From: CAWULT01 sp963923455
GTDB taxonomy: Bacteria; Acidobacteriota; Vicinamibacteria; Vicinamibacterales; UBA2999
DNA length: 53,084 nucleotides
Assembly (NCBI GenBank): GCA_963923455.1
Contig: CAWULT010000019.1
Coordinates: 1 to 53,084, forward strand
Reading direction: 5' to 3'
In this document: positions 1 to 8,196 of the stretch, piece after piece
Numbering within the stretch: position 1 is the stretch's first letter
Layout of the letters: every line of letters starts with the position of its first letter
The notes under the pieces: model-generated
Database searches by the model: none
What the model was told of the DNA's origin: nothing
What the model saw: the letters and a program-made list of their open reading frames with translations, nothing else
Program-made: the position numbers and the translations under genes

Positions 1-36
1 GTCGTCTGGGGTGACACCGTCGTCTGGGGTGACTAA
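1..36 (+). CDS. 3' end of a V-V-W-G-D repeat protein (partial)
   Basis: Frame 1 reads VVWGDTVVWGD and then TAA at 34-36, so the window opens inside the last codons of a gene that begins to the left. The DNA is a direct repeat: bases 1-15 recur exactly at 19-33, an 18-base period equal to six residues (T-V-V-W-G-D). From general knowledge, tails rich in V-W-G-D/N units occur at the C-terminus of secreted subtilase-like (S8) proteins in Acidobacteriota. That assignment is inference, because no catalytic region is visible here. The gene lies about 100 bases before the HD-GYP gene on the same strand. Confidence 0.6.
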   Translation, partial: VVWGDTVVWGD

Positions 37-38
37 CC

Positions 39-137
39 GGAAGTAGGGGGTCTGCGCACTACGGAAGAAGGGGGACGCACAGTCTAATCATTCACACCTT
101 TGATGCCGATAAGGCAGGTGCCTAGAAGGCTCAAGTC
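39..137 (+). promoter_or_regulatory. leader region of the HD-GYP gene: imperfect direct repeat, possible -10, RBS
   Basis: The gap holds an imperfect direct repeat GGAAGTAGGGGGT (39-51) / GGAAGAAGGGGGA (63-75), spaced 24 bases, and a possible -10 box TCTAAT at 83-88. A small dyad AGGCA-gg-TGCCT lies at 112-123. AGAAGG at 124-129 sits 8 bases before the TTG at 138 and supports that start. The repeat could bind a regulator; nothing more can be claimed. Confidence 0.35.
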
Positions 138-2054
138 TTGCGCCCAACTGAGCACCGCCGTCGCTCCCTATATGTCGGACTGGTAGTCGGAACCGGTTTG
201 GCCGTCGTCGCCCAATCGCTCTGGCGCCTGTACTCGAACCCGCCGGCGATAGAGTGGTTGGTGTTGGCAGTTCTGACCCTCTTGACTGGCTCATTCACAG
301 TCAAGCTACCTTCGCTTCCGGCCAAGCTGTCAGTATCCGAAGCCTTCGTCTTTGCCTCGGCCCTCCTATTCGGGCCGTCAGCGGGCACCGTCACAGTAGT
401 GCTCGACGCGCTCGTCATCTCCTTCTGGATGAAGAGCGTGCGCAGCACTCCGGCCAAGCTGCTGTTCAACATAACCGCACCCGCAATAGCGATGAGAGTC
501 GCCAGCGAGTGCTTCTTTCTGCTGTCGGGCGCCCAACCTGGCCAGATCGACCGTGAGCAAATCGGCCTTCTGCTCATCCCGGTCTTCGCATTCGCCCTCC
601 TGTACTTCCTGGTCAACACAGGCCTCGTCGCTCTAGCCCTCGCCTTCGACCGTAACGAGTCACCGTTCAAGATCTGGCGGGCCAATTTCCCCGGTGTCAG
701 CATTACCTACTTCGTTGGCAGTTCAATCGCGATGTTTATCGTCGCCTACACCGACAAGCTGGATCTCACGGCACTTAGCATCATCTTGCCCCTCCTTCTC
801 GTGTCCTACCTGACATTCAGGACTTCTTTGGGCCGTGTGGAGGACGCGAACCGACACGTCGCCCATGTGAATGAGCTGTACCTCTCCACGATAGAAACGT
901 TGGCGATGGCAGTCGACGCCAAGGACCAGATAACCCATGGGCACATCCGTCGAGTCCAGACGTACGCAGTTCAGCTCGCCAAGAGGCTCGGCATAGCGGA
1001 GGGCGAGCAACTTAAGGCCATCGAGGCGGCTGCGCTACTTCACGACATGGGAAAACTGGCGATCCCCGAGCACATCCTCAATAAACCCGGTAAGCTCACT
1101 GCCGCCGAGTTCGAGAAGATGAAGCGGCACGCGGAGATTGGCGCAGACCTTCTTTCATCGATTCGATTTCCTTACCCCGTGGTTCCAATCGTGCGCCATC
1201 ACCACGAGAACTGGAACGGCACGGGCTACCCGTCTAAGCTCGCCGGGAATGACATTCCGCTGGGCGCGAGGATTCTGTCTGTCGTCGACTGCTTTGATGC
1301 GCTGACGTCAGACCGACCGTATCGGCCGAGTCTGTCCACCGCGGATGCCTTTGCCATCCTTCGGCAGCGCAGTGGAGTCATGTACGATCCGCTTGTTGTG
1401 GAGACCTTCATCCAGGTCTACGAACAGATTGCACCAGCCGCCGTCTTGGCGGGTCAGCAAGCTCGAACGCTGGTACCAGGCTTTCATCAGCCAAGCACGG
1501 ATTCGGGGCCCTTCAACGATATCCGGGCGAATGCCGCTCAAGACTCTGTGCTCGGGGAGTCAGAGCGGGCGCTCAAGCATACGCAATCATTGGCCGAGGC
1601 TGTTGAAGTTGCCACCCAGTACATAGGGATCCTGACACCCGCAACCACATGTGCACTCTTCCGATATTCCGGCGATTCAGATACCCTCACGTGCGTCCTG
1701 TCAAAAGGCGACGAGGACCAATTGATCGTTGGGCTCTCCATGAAGAACGGTGAACGAGTGACGGGCTGGGCCGTCGCAAACGAAACGATCATCGCCAATT
1801 CTCCAGCCGCCCTCGACCTCTGCGCCCTTGCCGAACGATTCGAGCCTCCCATGCGCTCAGCCATAGCAGTGCCTTTGAAACGGAATGGCAAGCTGATCGG
1901 AGCGTGGACCGCGTACTCGTCGCAACAAGAGCCGTTTACTGACGACCATCGTTACGCGATGGAAAGAATTGCTTCGGCCTTCGCGGATGCTGCTGGGTTG
2001 GCGTTGGGCTCTTCAGATGAATCATTTGCAAGTCGGCGATATAGCTCGCACTAG
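138..2054 (+). CDS. membrane-anchored HD-GYP phosphodiesterase with C-terminal GAF domain
   Basis: A 638-residue protein in three parts. Residues about 10-230 are strongly hydrophobic, with roughly six to seven membrane spans. An HD-GYP domain follows at about 245-430, with H-D at 302-303, the conserved H-x-E-I-G at 331-335 and the signature H-H-E-N-W-N-G-T-G-Y-P at 355-365. A GAF-like domain lies at about 485-625. HD-GYP proteins hydrolyse cyclic di-GMP, and the metal ligands and GYP signature look intact, so it is probably active. The TTG start is chosen because AGAAGG lies 8 bases upstream. It is followed after 20 bases by the sigma54 activator gene, so the two are probably cotranscribed. 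GC is about 55-58% in hand-counted lines, clearly below most of the window, which suggests transfer or a different history. Confidence 0.85.
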   Translation: MRPTEHRRRSLYVGLVVGTGLAVVAQSLWRLYSNPPAIEWLVLAVLTLLTGSFTVKLPSLPAKLSVSEAFVFASALLFGPSAGTVTVVLDALVISFWMKSVRSTPAKLLFNITAPAIAMRVASECFFLLSGAQPGQIDREQIGLLLIPVFAFALLYFLVNTGLVALALAFDRNESPFKIWRANFPGVSITYFVGSSIAMFIVAYTDKLDLTALSIILPLLLVSYLTFRTSLGRVEDANRHVAHVNELYLSTIETLAMAVDAKDQITHGHIRRVQTYAVQLAKRLGIAEGEQLKAIEAAALLHDMGKLAIPEHILNKPGKLTAAEFEKMKRHAEIGADLLSSIRFPYPVVPIVRHHHENWNGTGYPSKLAGNDIPLGARILSVVDCFDALTSDRPYRPSLSTADAFAILRQRSGVMYDPLVVETFIQVYEQIAPAAVLAGQQARTLVPGFHQPSTDSGPFNDIRANAAQDSVLGESERALKHTQSLAEAVEVATQYIGILTPATTCALFRYSGDSDTLTCVLSKGDEDQLIVGLSMKNGERVTGWAVANETIIANSPAALDLCALAERFEPPMRSAIAVPLKRNGKLIGAWTAYSSQQEPFTDDHRYAMERIASAFADAAGLALGSSDESFASRRYSSH

Positions 2055-2074
2055 CCGACTCCCAGGGAGCAATC

Positions 2075-4786
2075 ATGGGCTCCGTCCTGGACACCGTTCG
2101 GCCGCTGGTTCGTGGCGGCCTATTCGTAGACGCTAGACGGATTCTCATCCCTACCCTAAAGCACCTGGATCGGCTCGATCCGGAAGCGCGACTCGTTGCG
2201 GCCCAGGTACTCCTCCACACAGGAGACTCAGAATCCGCGAAGTCCATCGCAACGACGGACAACCAAAGGTCCACGCCGCTCGAAGTTCGAGCAAAGTGCG
2301 AGATGCTCCTTGGACTCACGGAGCGACATGCAGGTGAACAACAAGCAGCGGAAGGGCGCTTTCGCTCCTCACTAAAGCTGGCCCGAGAGGCACGAGATGA
2401 GGAACAGGCGGCTTGGGCACACCTGCACCTGTTCCGCACACTGGCGGAAACGCAGGCGACGGACTCGCTGGCCGCAGTACTAATCGATGTTCGGGCCTCG
2501 GTCGCAAGGGTAGGCGATGCCCAGACATCCGCCTACATGCATGATGTCATTGCCCTGACTGAGGCTTCGGCCGGCCGATTGGGAGAGGCGCGCCGACACC
2601 TCCGCCTGGCCAAGACCCTCCTTCACGAACACCCCAACGCGTACCTCCTGCAGCTTGAACTCATCAGCGAGTTCTTCCTCGACTATCACGAAGCGAAGTT
2701 CCCAGAGGCACTCACGAAGATCCGGGAGGCACGAGATCTGATTGGGACCGTGGGAGTGCTTCAGCGCCCTGTTATCGACTGCAATGAAGCACACGCTCTG
2801 CTGATGATGGGGCGTTTCGAACTCGCGGCAAGATTGCTGGATCCGCTCACGCGACACCCATGGCCACCAGTCGTCATAAGTGCATTGGACGGTCTTGCCA
2901 GGGTTCACTTGGCCACCGGCCGCCTGGATCTTTGCGACGAAGTTCTGGCCCAGTTCACGGCTCTCTCAGCGGAACACCCTGCGTCGGCAGCAGCCTTCGC
3001 CGGCCGCTGGAGCCCGATAGTCCGCATCAAGCTTGCTCTCAGAAGGAAGCAGTGGAACCTCGCTGTCGACGCGGCGAGGAATCACCTTGAGCAGGCGAAT
3101 GCCCTTGGGGATTCGAGGCTAGGGAGCTCGCTTTCCTGCCTCCTCGCAGAGGCATTGGCGCAGGCGGGAGAACTCAGAGAGGCTGCCCAACTACTCTTCG
3201 CCACGTTTCCCGTCGCGACCTCGCCTGATCAGCTCGCGACACTCTATCGCGCTGGAGGGATCGCGTTGACGCGCTCGGGCAGTGCCGGTTCCGCCGATTT
3301 GCTGCTGAAGCGTGCCCATGCGATCTGGGGAGAGCAGCACAATCAGTGCGCCTTGAAGGAGTCTGATGCCACACTTCCCCTGAACATTGAAGGTGGAAGC
3401 CAAAGGTACGATTCCGTCGGCCTTGAGGTCGGGCTGAATTCCCTGGCCAGTGTCCTTCAGCTCGCTCACAGCCCAAGACTGATTGCCGAGGGGCTCCTCG
3501 GAACGCTAGGAGCACTAGGACTCGCAGCGTACGTTCGTCTAGTCGAATCCGATGCGCCGCAAGCCCACAATTCGCCGAATGTCCTACCGCTAGGGGCAGA
3601 CGGGGCCAGACACTTTGCCATCGTTTGTGACACGCCTGCGAATCCTGCTAAGGCCATCCAGCTCGCAAGCGCCTTGGAGATTGGCCGGGCTGCCCTTGAG
3701 CTTGGGCGCTATCGGCAAGAAGAGAAGCAACGCGCCGCACTCTGGCCCTGGAGTCGATCTGAGGAGGTCGGAGCGCTCTTCGTCTCGGAGGACATGCAGG
3801 ACATCCTCAAAGCTGCGAGACGCGCCGCTGGCACTGACATCCCAGTCCTCATCAACGGTGAAACCGGCACGGGCAAGGAGGTTCTTGCCAAACTGATTCA
3901 CGCCTACTCGCCTCGCGCGAGGGCCACGTTCCTGCCCTTCAACTGCGCCTCGACGCCCAGGGACATGTTCGACTCGCAACTGTTCGGGCATCGACGCGGC
4001 GCGTTCACGGGAGCTGTCGAGAATTTCCCCGGCGTCATCCGGGCGGCGGCACAGGGAACCCTCTTTCTCGACGAAATCGGCGACATGGCCCTCGACGTCC
4101 AGCCGAAACTGCTGCGGTTCCTGGAGTCCGGCGAAGTGCACCCGGTGGGCGAGACACACCCTGTCCGGACGAATGTTCGAGTGATCGCCGCCACGAACAC
4201 CAACCTCGAGGCCGCCGTGTCGCAGGGGCGGTTCAGGGAAGACCTGCTGTACCGCCTCAACATCGTCCAGTTCACGCTGCCCCCGCTGCGACAGCGGCGC
4301 GTGGAGATTCCCACGCTGGCGGCTCACTACCTCCACAAGCACGCGCGCGAGTACGGCAAGGGGGACCTGCGCCTCGCCGAGGAGACGATGGAGTACCTCC
4401 TCCTCTACCGCTGGCCCGGCAACATCCGACAACTCGCCAACGAGATGAGGCGCCTGGCAGCGCTGGCCGAACCCGGCGCGGTCCTGATGCCCGAGCACCT
4501 GCATCACGACATCGCGTCCACCCGGCGCACCCTTCCACCGTCCGAGCGTGTACTCGAGCCCACGGAGATGGTGGTACGCCTCGATCAGCCGATGCCCGCC
4601 GCCGTGCAGCATGTCGAGCAGACGATGGTGAAGCACGCGCTGAAGGCTTGTCACGGGCGTGTCGAGGAAGCCGCGGCGAAGCTGGGGATCTCCCGCAAGG
4701 GCCTCTACCTGAAGCGGCGGCGCTTCGGCATCGAGCTTCCGGAAGACGCCGACGAGGCGACGCAGGCCGCGGCGCAGGCGTCCTAG
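2075..4786 (+). CDS. sigma54-dependent transcriptional activator with long TPR-like N-terminus
   Basis: A 903-residue enhancer-binding-type regulator. Residues about 10-420 are helical and TPR/SEL-like; there is no receiver domain. About 430-560 may be a degenerate GAF-like sensor. The AAA+ domain has Walker A G-E-T-G-T-G-K-E at 595-602, the sigma54-contact loop G-A-F-T-G-A at 642-647 and Walker B D-E-I-G-D-M at 666-671. A Fis-type helix-turn-helix lies near 845-890 (the A-A-A-K-L-G-I-S-R-K region). All activator motifs are intact, so it should drive RNA polymerase-sigma54 from an enhancer. The ATG is preceded by GGGAG at 2064-2068. The TPR sensor suggests control by protein-protein contact, perhaps with the HD-GYP neighbour (inference). 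Base composition changes inside the gene: sampled lines are about 60-62% GC before 3.5 kb and about 70% near 4.3 kb. Confidence 0.88.
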   Translation: MGSVLDTVRPLVRGGLFVDARRILIPTLKHLDRLDPEARLVAAQVLLHTGDSESAKSIATTDNQRSTPLEVRAKCEMLLGLTERHAGEQQAAEGRFRSSLKLAREARDEEQAAWAHLHLFRTLAETQATDSLAAVLIDVRASVARVGDAQTSAYMHDVIALTEASAGRLGEARRHLRLAKTLLHEHPNAYLLQLELISEFFLDYHEAKFPEALTKIREARDLIGTVGVLQRPVIDCNEAHALLMMGRFELAARLLDPLTRHPWPPVVISALDGLARVHLATGRLDLCDEVLAQFTALSAEHPASAAAFAGRWSPIVRIKLALRRKQWNLAVDAARNHLEQANALGDSRLGSSLSCLLAEALAQAGELREAAQLLFATFPVATSPDQLATLYRAGGIALTRSGSAGSADLLLKRAHAIWGEQHNQCALKESDATLPLNIEGGSQRYDSVGLEVGLNSLASVLQLAHSPRLIAEGLLGTLGALGLAAYVRLVESDAPQAHNSPNVLPLGADGARHFAIVCDTPANPAKAIQLASALEIGRAALELGRYRQEEKQRAALWPWSRSEEVGALFVSEDMQDILKAARRAAGTDIPVLINGETGTGKEVLAKLIHAYSPRARATFLPFNCASTPRDMFDSQLFGHRRGAFTGAVENFPGVIRAAAQGTLFLDEIGDMALDVQPKLLRFLESGEVHPVGETHPVRTNVRVIAATNTNLEAAVSQGRFREDLLYRLNIVQFTLPPLRQRRVEIPTLAAHYLHKHAREYGKGDLRLAEETMEYLLLYRWPGNIRQLANEMRRLAALAEPGAVLMPEHLHHDIASTRRTLPPSERVLEPTEMVVRLDQPMPAAVQHVEQTMVKHALKACHGRVEEAAAKLGISRKGLYLKRRRFGIELPEDADEATQAAAQAS

Positions 4787-4834
4787 GCCTGTGGCCGCCG
4801 CGCCGAGCAGTCGTGCAAGGTGGCGTGGCGCTGG

Positions 4835-4840
4835 TACAAT
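4835..4840 (+). promoter_or_regulatory. -10 box of a leaderless promoter (TACAAT)
   Basis: TACAAT ends 8 bases before the ATG at 4849, which places the expected transcription start within about two bases of the start codon. There is no Shine-Dalgarno sequence in between and no clear -35. Confidence 0.6.
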
Positions 4841-4848
4841 CGGCGCAC

Positions 4849-5430
4849 ATGCCGGGCGGCTATCCCTCGCTCGCGCCAGAGCTCGACGCCTTCCGCGCGC
4901 AATTCGAGCAACTGGCCGCCGACGCCGATGCGCTCCTCTCTCCCTTGTCGGACGCGCAGTTCTTCTGGCGGCCCCCTTCCGGCGGGTGGTCGTGCGCGCA
5001 GTGCGTCGAACATCTGAACCTGGCCGCGCGCACGTATCTCCCGTCGCTGGACGAGGGCATCGCGTCGGCCATCAAGGCCGGGCAGTACGGAACGGGCCCC
5101 TTCCGGTACAACTGGCTCGGACGGTTCCTCGTCTCGATCGTGTCACCGCCCCCACGTTTCCGCGTCAAGGCTCCGAGCGGAATTCGGCCGCCGGCCGATC
5201 GCGAGCGCGGCCAGATCATGGCGGCCTTCCGCGCCTATCAGGTCCAGTTCGTCGATCGGCTGCGGCAGGCCGACGGCCTCGACCTCGCGAAGGCACGGGT
5301 CGACTCTCCGTTGACGCCGTGGCTCAAGCTGCCGCTGGGATCGGGCTTCGCCGTGGCGATCGCGCACGAGCAACGGCACTTGTGGCAGGCTCGCAGACTC
5401 ACCGAATCACCCGAATTCCCTCGAAGCTGA
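4849..5430 (+). CDS. DinB-like (YfiT-type) four-helix protein
   Basis: A 193-residue protein of the DinB/YfiT-like helical-bundle superfamily, whose members are metal-binding and often thiol-dependent transferases. Visible signs are W-R-P-P-x-G-G-W-S near residue 43, the His of C-V-E-H-L-N near 55 and the C-terminal H-E-Q-R-H near 175; these three histidine positions are the usual metal ligands. No thiol substrate can be named. The frame is open upstream to 4648, but that part overlaps the activator gene. ATG 4849 is chosen because a TACAAT box sits 8 bases ahead of it. Confidence 0.75.
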   Translation: MPGGYPSLAPELDAFRAQFEQLAADADALLSPLSDAQFFWRPPSGGWSCAQCVEHLNLAARTYLPSLDEGIASAIKAGQYGTGPFRYNWLGRFLVSIVSPPPRFRVKAPSGIRPPADRERGQIMAAFRAYQVQFVDRLRQADGLDLAKARVDSPLTPWLKLPLGSGFAVAIAHEQRHLWQARRLTESPEFPRS

Positions 5431-5511
5431 CGCAATCCGTCGGCGGGAGCCGGCCCGCGCCCGTTGGGCTGGCACCGGCACGCCGCGGCCCCGCGCTCGG
5501 CGGGCGCTCAC

Positions 5512-5517
5512 TATAAT
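5512..5517 (+). promoter_or_regulatory. -10 box of a leaderless promoter (TATAAT)
   Basis: A perfect TATAAT overlaps an upstream ATG at 5516 and ends 7 bases before the ATG at 5525. It therefore argues that 5525, not 5516, is the real start. Confidence 0.65.
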
Positions 5518-5524
5518 GGCCGTG

Positions 5525-6022
5525 ATGGCCGCCCTGCGATACGTCTACGTCCTGGCGCTGGTCGTGTGGCTGGGCGGCATGGTGCTGCTGGGCGGCATCG
5601 TCGCACCAGCCCTCTTCCAGACGCTGACAGCCAGCGCACCCGAGGTCGGGCGCGCCCTGGCCGGCGAAGCCTTCGGCGTCATCCTCGGCCGGTTCCACTA
5701 CGTGGCCTATGCCTGCGGCGGGCTGCTGCTCGTATCGTTGATCGTGATGGCGGTGCTCGGGCCCCGGCCGGTACAGTTTGCGGTCCGGACGTGCCTCGTG
5801 GCTGCGATGCTCGCCGTGGCCTTGTATTCCGGCCGCGTGGTGCTGACGGAGGTCGACGCCATCCAGGCCGAGGTCGGCACGCTCCCGTCGCGCCTGCCCG
5901 TGGGCGACCCGCGCCGGATCCGCTTCGATGCCCTGCATCTGCTGTCGACTCGTCTGATGACGATCAACGCCATCGCCGCGTTGATCCTCTTGTACTGGGA
6001 AGCGCGGGAACCGGGCCGCTGA
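5525..6022 (+). CDS. DUF4149-like integral membrane protein
   Basis: A 165-residue protein with four predicted membrane spans (about residues 3-25, 50-72, 78-98 and 135-155). The pattern W-L-G-G near the start, V-A-P-A-L-F, then G-E-A-F-G-V-I-L-G-R-F-H is typical of DUF4149/TMEM205-like proteins, whose function is unknown. An in-frame ATG at 5516 lies inside the TATAAT box, so the start is set at 5525. It stands 46 bases before the acyltransferase gene, which has its own -10 box, so the two may be separate transcripts. Confidence 0.75.
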   Translation: MAALRYVYVLALVVWLGGMVLLGGIVAPALFQTLTASAPEVGRALAGEAFGVILGRFHYVAYACGGLLLVSLIVMAVLGPRPVQFAVRTCLVAAMLAVALYSGRVVLTEVDAIQAEVGTLPSRLPVGDPRRIRFDALHLLSTRLMTINAIAALILLYWEAREPGR

Positions 6023-6053
6023 CAGGGGGCACCGGCGCCCGATTCCCAGGTGG

Positions 6054-6059
6054 TATAGT
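6054..6059 (+). promoter_or_regulatory. -10 box of a leaderless promoter (TATAGT)
   Basis: TATAGT ends 9 bases before the ATG at 6069, with no Shine-Dalgarno sequence between them. Confidence 0.6.
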
Positions 6060-6068
6060 CGGTTCGCG

Positions 6069-7193
6069 ATGGTCGACGAGATCACCAGGGCCGTACTCGC
6101 CCGCGAGGAAGTGGCACGTTATCTCGATGGCAGTCGAGGCGTCAGCGGGGCGGAAGCGCGACAGCGGATCGAGGCCTACCTCGGGGAGTTGCGCACGACC
6201 CAGCGGTATTCAATCTACCGTGCGCTCAAGCACCCGCTGTATCCCATCCTTCGCAAGATAGAGCGCATTGGCGAGAACGTCGAGGTCGTGAAGGCTGCGG
6301 CGCGCTCAGGGCGCATCGTCTACGCGTCGAACCACAGGAGCCACACCGACTATCTCGTCGAGCCCCTGGTCCTCGACGACGCTGGAATCAGGCCGCCCAT
6401 CATCGCCGCCGGCATCAACCTGTTCGGCGGTCCGCTCGGCTTGCTGCACCGGCACGTCACGGGCGCGATCCCGATCCGACGGAACACCAAGGATCCGGCG
6501 TACTTGATCACGCTCAAGGCGTACGTGGCCGAGCTGCTGCGCAAGCACGACTTCTTCTTCTACCCTGAGGGAGGCCGCAGCTACAGCGGTGAGCTCAAGA
6601 GCCCCAAGACCGGTCTGATGCACGCGGCGCTGCAGGCGCACAACCCGCGGATGGTGATCATCCCGACGGCCGTCTCGTACGACCTGGTGCTCGAGGACCA
6701 CGTCCTGGCGCGCCAGCGCGTGAAGCGGTCGCAGCGCGCGTTCAGCCGGGAGCTGGCCGAGATGGTGCGGTACGCGGTGGGGTACCGGTCGCGGGCCTTC
6801 GTCACCTTCGCCAGGCCCATCCCCGTCGAGGGGGTCGACGCAGACTCCCGGCGGGCAGTCCTGGAGCTGAGCCACATGGTGATGCGGGCCGTCGGGCGCG
6901 TCTACAAGGTGCTCCCCGTGGCCGTGGTGGCCACGGCGATGCGGCCGTCGATCGCGCGGCGCGAGCTCGAGCAGAGCGCCGGCGCGATCATCGACACGCT
7001 GGGGGCCGAGGGCGCCAACCTCGGCGTCACGAGCGGCCAGCAGGCGGTGGACGCCGCGCTCGAGCCACTCGAGTCCCGTGGCGTGATCGTCGTGGAGCGC
7101 GGACGCATACGCGTCCGGGACCGCAACGTGCTGCGCTACTACAGCCGCGGCCTCGAGCACCTGCTCGGGTCGCCGTCGCACCGGACGCATTGA
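6069..7193 (+). CDS. glycerol-3-phosphate acyltransferase, PlsB-like
   Basis: A 374-residue acyltransferase of the PlsB/PlsC superfamily. The catalytic H-x4-D block is N-H-R-S-H-T-D at 88-94. Further blocks are G-A-I-P-I-R-R near 132-138, F-Y-P-E-G-G-R-S near 164-171 and I-I-P-T-A-V-S-Y-D near 197-205, in the order seen in membrane glycerol-3-phosphate 1-O-acyltransferases. It is much shorter than E. coli PlsB (about 800 residues) and resembles its catalytic core. The likely reaction is transfer of an acyl group to sn-glycerol-3-phosphate, the first step of phospholipid synthesis. A second, fused acyltransferase lies at 13589-16084. It is transcribed with proline dehydrogenase 61 bases downstream or separately; no terminator is visible. 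Confidence 0.85.
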   Translation: MVDEITRAVLAREEVARYLDGSRGVSGAEARQRIEAYLGELRTTQRYSIYRALKHPLYPILRKIERIGENVEVVKAAARSGRIVYASNHRSHTDYLVEPLVLDDAGIRPPIIAAGINLFGGPLGLLHRHVTGAIPIRRNTKDPAYLITLKAYVAELLRKHDFFFYPEGGRSYSGELKSPKTGLMHAALQAHNPRMVIIPTAVSYDLVLEDHVLARQRVKRSQRAFSRELAEMVRYAVGYRSRAFVTFARPIPVEGVDADSRRAVLELSHMVMRAVGRVYKVLPVAVVATAMRPSIARRELEQSAGAIIDTLGAEGANLGVTSGQQAVDAALEPLESRGVIVVERGRIRVRDRNVLRYYSRGLEHLLGSPSHRTH

Positions 7194-7254
7194 ACGAACC
7201 CGATCCCCGTCCCTCCCGCTTCTCCCTGCTGGCGCCGCGAGGCGCGCTCCGCTG

Positions 7255-8196
7255 ATGTACGCCGGCCCGAAAGCCCTCTTCTACGCGATGTCCCGGAGCG
7301 TGGCGCTGAAGCGCCTGGCGTCCCGCTACGGGATGGCCACGCCGGAAAGCTTCGCGCGCCGCTTCATTGCCGGGGAGACGGTCGACGAGGCCATCGCGGC
7401 AGCCCGCGTGCTGCAGCAACGCGGCTTTCATCTCACGCTGGACTACCTGGGCGAGAGCGTCGGCTCGCCGGACGAGGCGGCCGCTGCCTCGCGGGAGTAC
7501 GTGCGCCTGATGGCCGTGCTGGTCGAATCGGGGATTGAACGCAACGTCTCCCTCAAGCTGACCCAGCTCGGCGCGAGCGTGGACCGCGCCACCTGCCTCG
7601 ACAACCTGCGGCGCATCCTCGACACGGCCGAACGGCACGGGTTCTTCGTGCGCATCGACATGGAGAACTCGCCCTACACCAGCCTGACCCTCGACGTGTT
7701 CGAGGCGGTGTGGCAGCTCGGGCACCGCAACGTCGGCGTCGCGCTGCAGGCCTGCCTGCACCGGACGCCGGGCGACGTCGCCCGCATGAACGCGCTCGGC
7801 GCGCGCGTGCGGCTGGTCAAGGGCGCCTACAAGGAACCCGCGACCCTCGCGTATCAGCACAAGGCCGAAGTGGACGACGCCTTCGCCACGCTCGCCTGCC
7901 GCCTGCTCGAGCTGGGCACTTATCCGGCCATCGCGACGCACGACACGGTGATGATCGAGCGCGTCCGTGCCTTTGCCGCCGAACGGAGCATCGAGGCCGG
8001 CCGGTACGAGTTCCAGATGCTCTACGGCGTGCGGCGCGACCTGCAGCAGGCGCTGGCCGCCGATGGCTGCCGCATGCGCGTCTACCTGCCGTTCGGCCGG
8101 GAGTGGTTCCCCTACTTCATGCGACGTCTGGGTGAGCGGCCGGCCAACCTTGGCTTCGTCGTCCGCAGCCTGTTCCAGGAGCATCGAAGAGGCTGA
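7255..8196 (+). CDS. monofunctional proline dehydrogenase
   Basis: A 313-residue FAD-dependent proline dehydrogenase with a TIM-barrel fold. Motifs run in family order: L-D-Y-L-G-E near 63-68, V-S-L-K-L-T-Q-L-G near 97-105, R-I-D-M-E near 133-137, L-Q-A-C-L-H-R-T near 164-171, R-L-V-K-G-A-Y-K-E near 184-192, A-T-H-D near 225-228, E-F-Q-M-L-Y-G-V-R near 250-258 and the C-terminal R-R-L-G-E-R-P-A-N. It oxidises L-proline to pyrroline-5-carboxylate and passes electrons to quinone. The P5C dehydrogenase half of PutA is absent, so a separate enzyme must complete the pathway; the aldehyde dehydrogenase at 39517-40977 sits in a glycan cluster and is an unlikely partner. Confidence 0.93.
   Translation: MYAGPKALFYAMSRSVALKRLASRYGMATPESFARRFIAGETVDEAIAAARVLQQRGFHLTLDYLGESVGSPDEAAAASREYVRLMAVLVESGIERNVSLKLTQLGASVDRATCLDNLRRILDTAERHGFFVRIDMENSPYTSLTLDVFEAVWQLGHRNVGVALQACLHRTPGDVARMNALGARVRLVKGAYKEPATLAYQHKAEVDDAFATLACRLLELGTYPAIATHDTVMIERVRAFAAERSIEAGRYEFQMLYGVRRDLQQALAADGCRMRVYLPFGREWFPYFMRRLGERPANLGFVVRSLFQEHRRG

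Noticed and set aside
1..33. Short direct repeat that might be a CRISPR unit
   Set aside because: Only two copies with a 3-base gap, and they translate in frame to a known type of protein repeat.
3590..4654. A 354-codon minus-strand frame inside the sigma54 activator gene
   Set aside because: It is opposite the highly conserved AAA+ domain and has no recognisable domain.
5470..5486. CTGGCACCGGCACGCC as a sigma54 promoter
   Set aside because: After GG-N10 the bases are CC, not GC, and a TATAAT box just downstream explains the gene.
5516..5518. ATG at 5516 as the start of the DUF4149-like protein
   Set aside because: The codon is part of the TATAAT box, so it would lie upstream of the transcription start.
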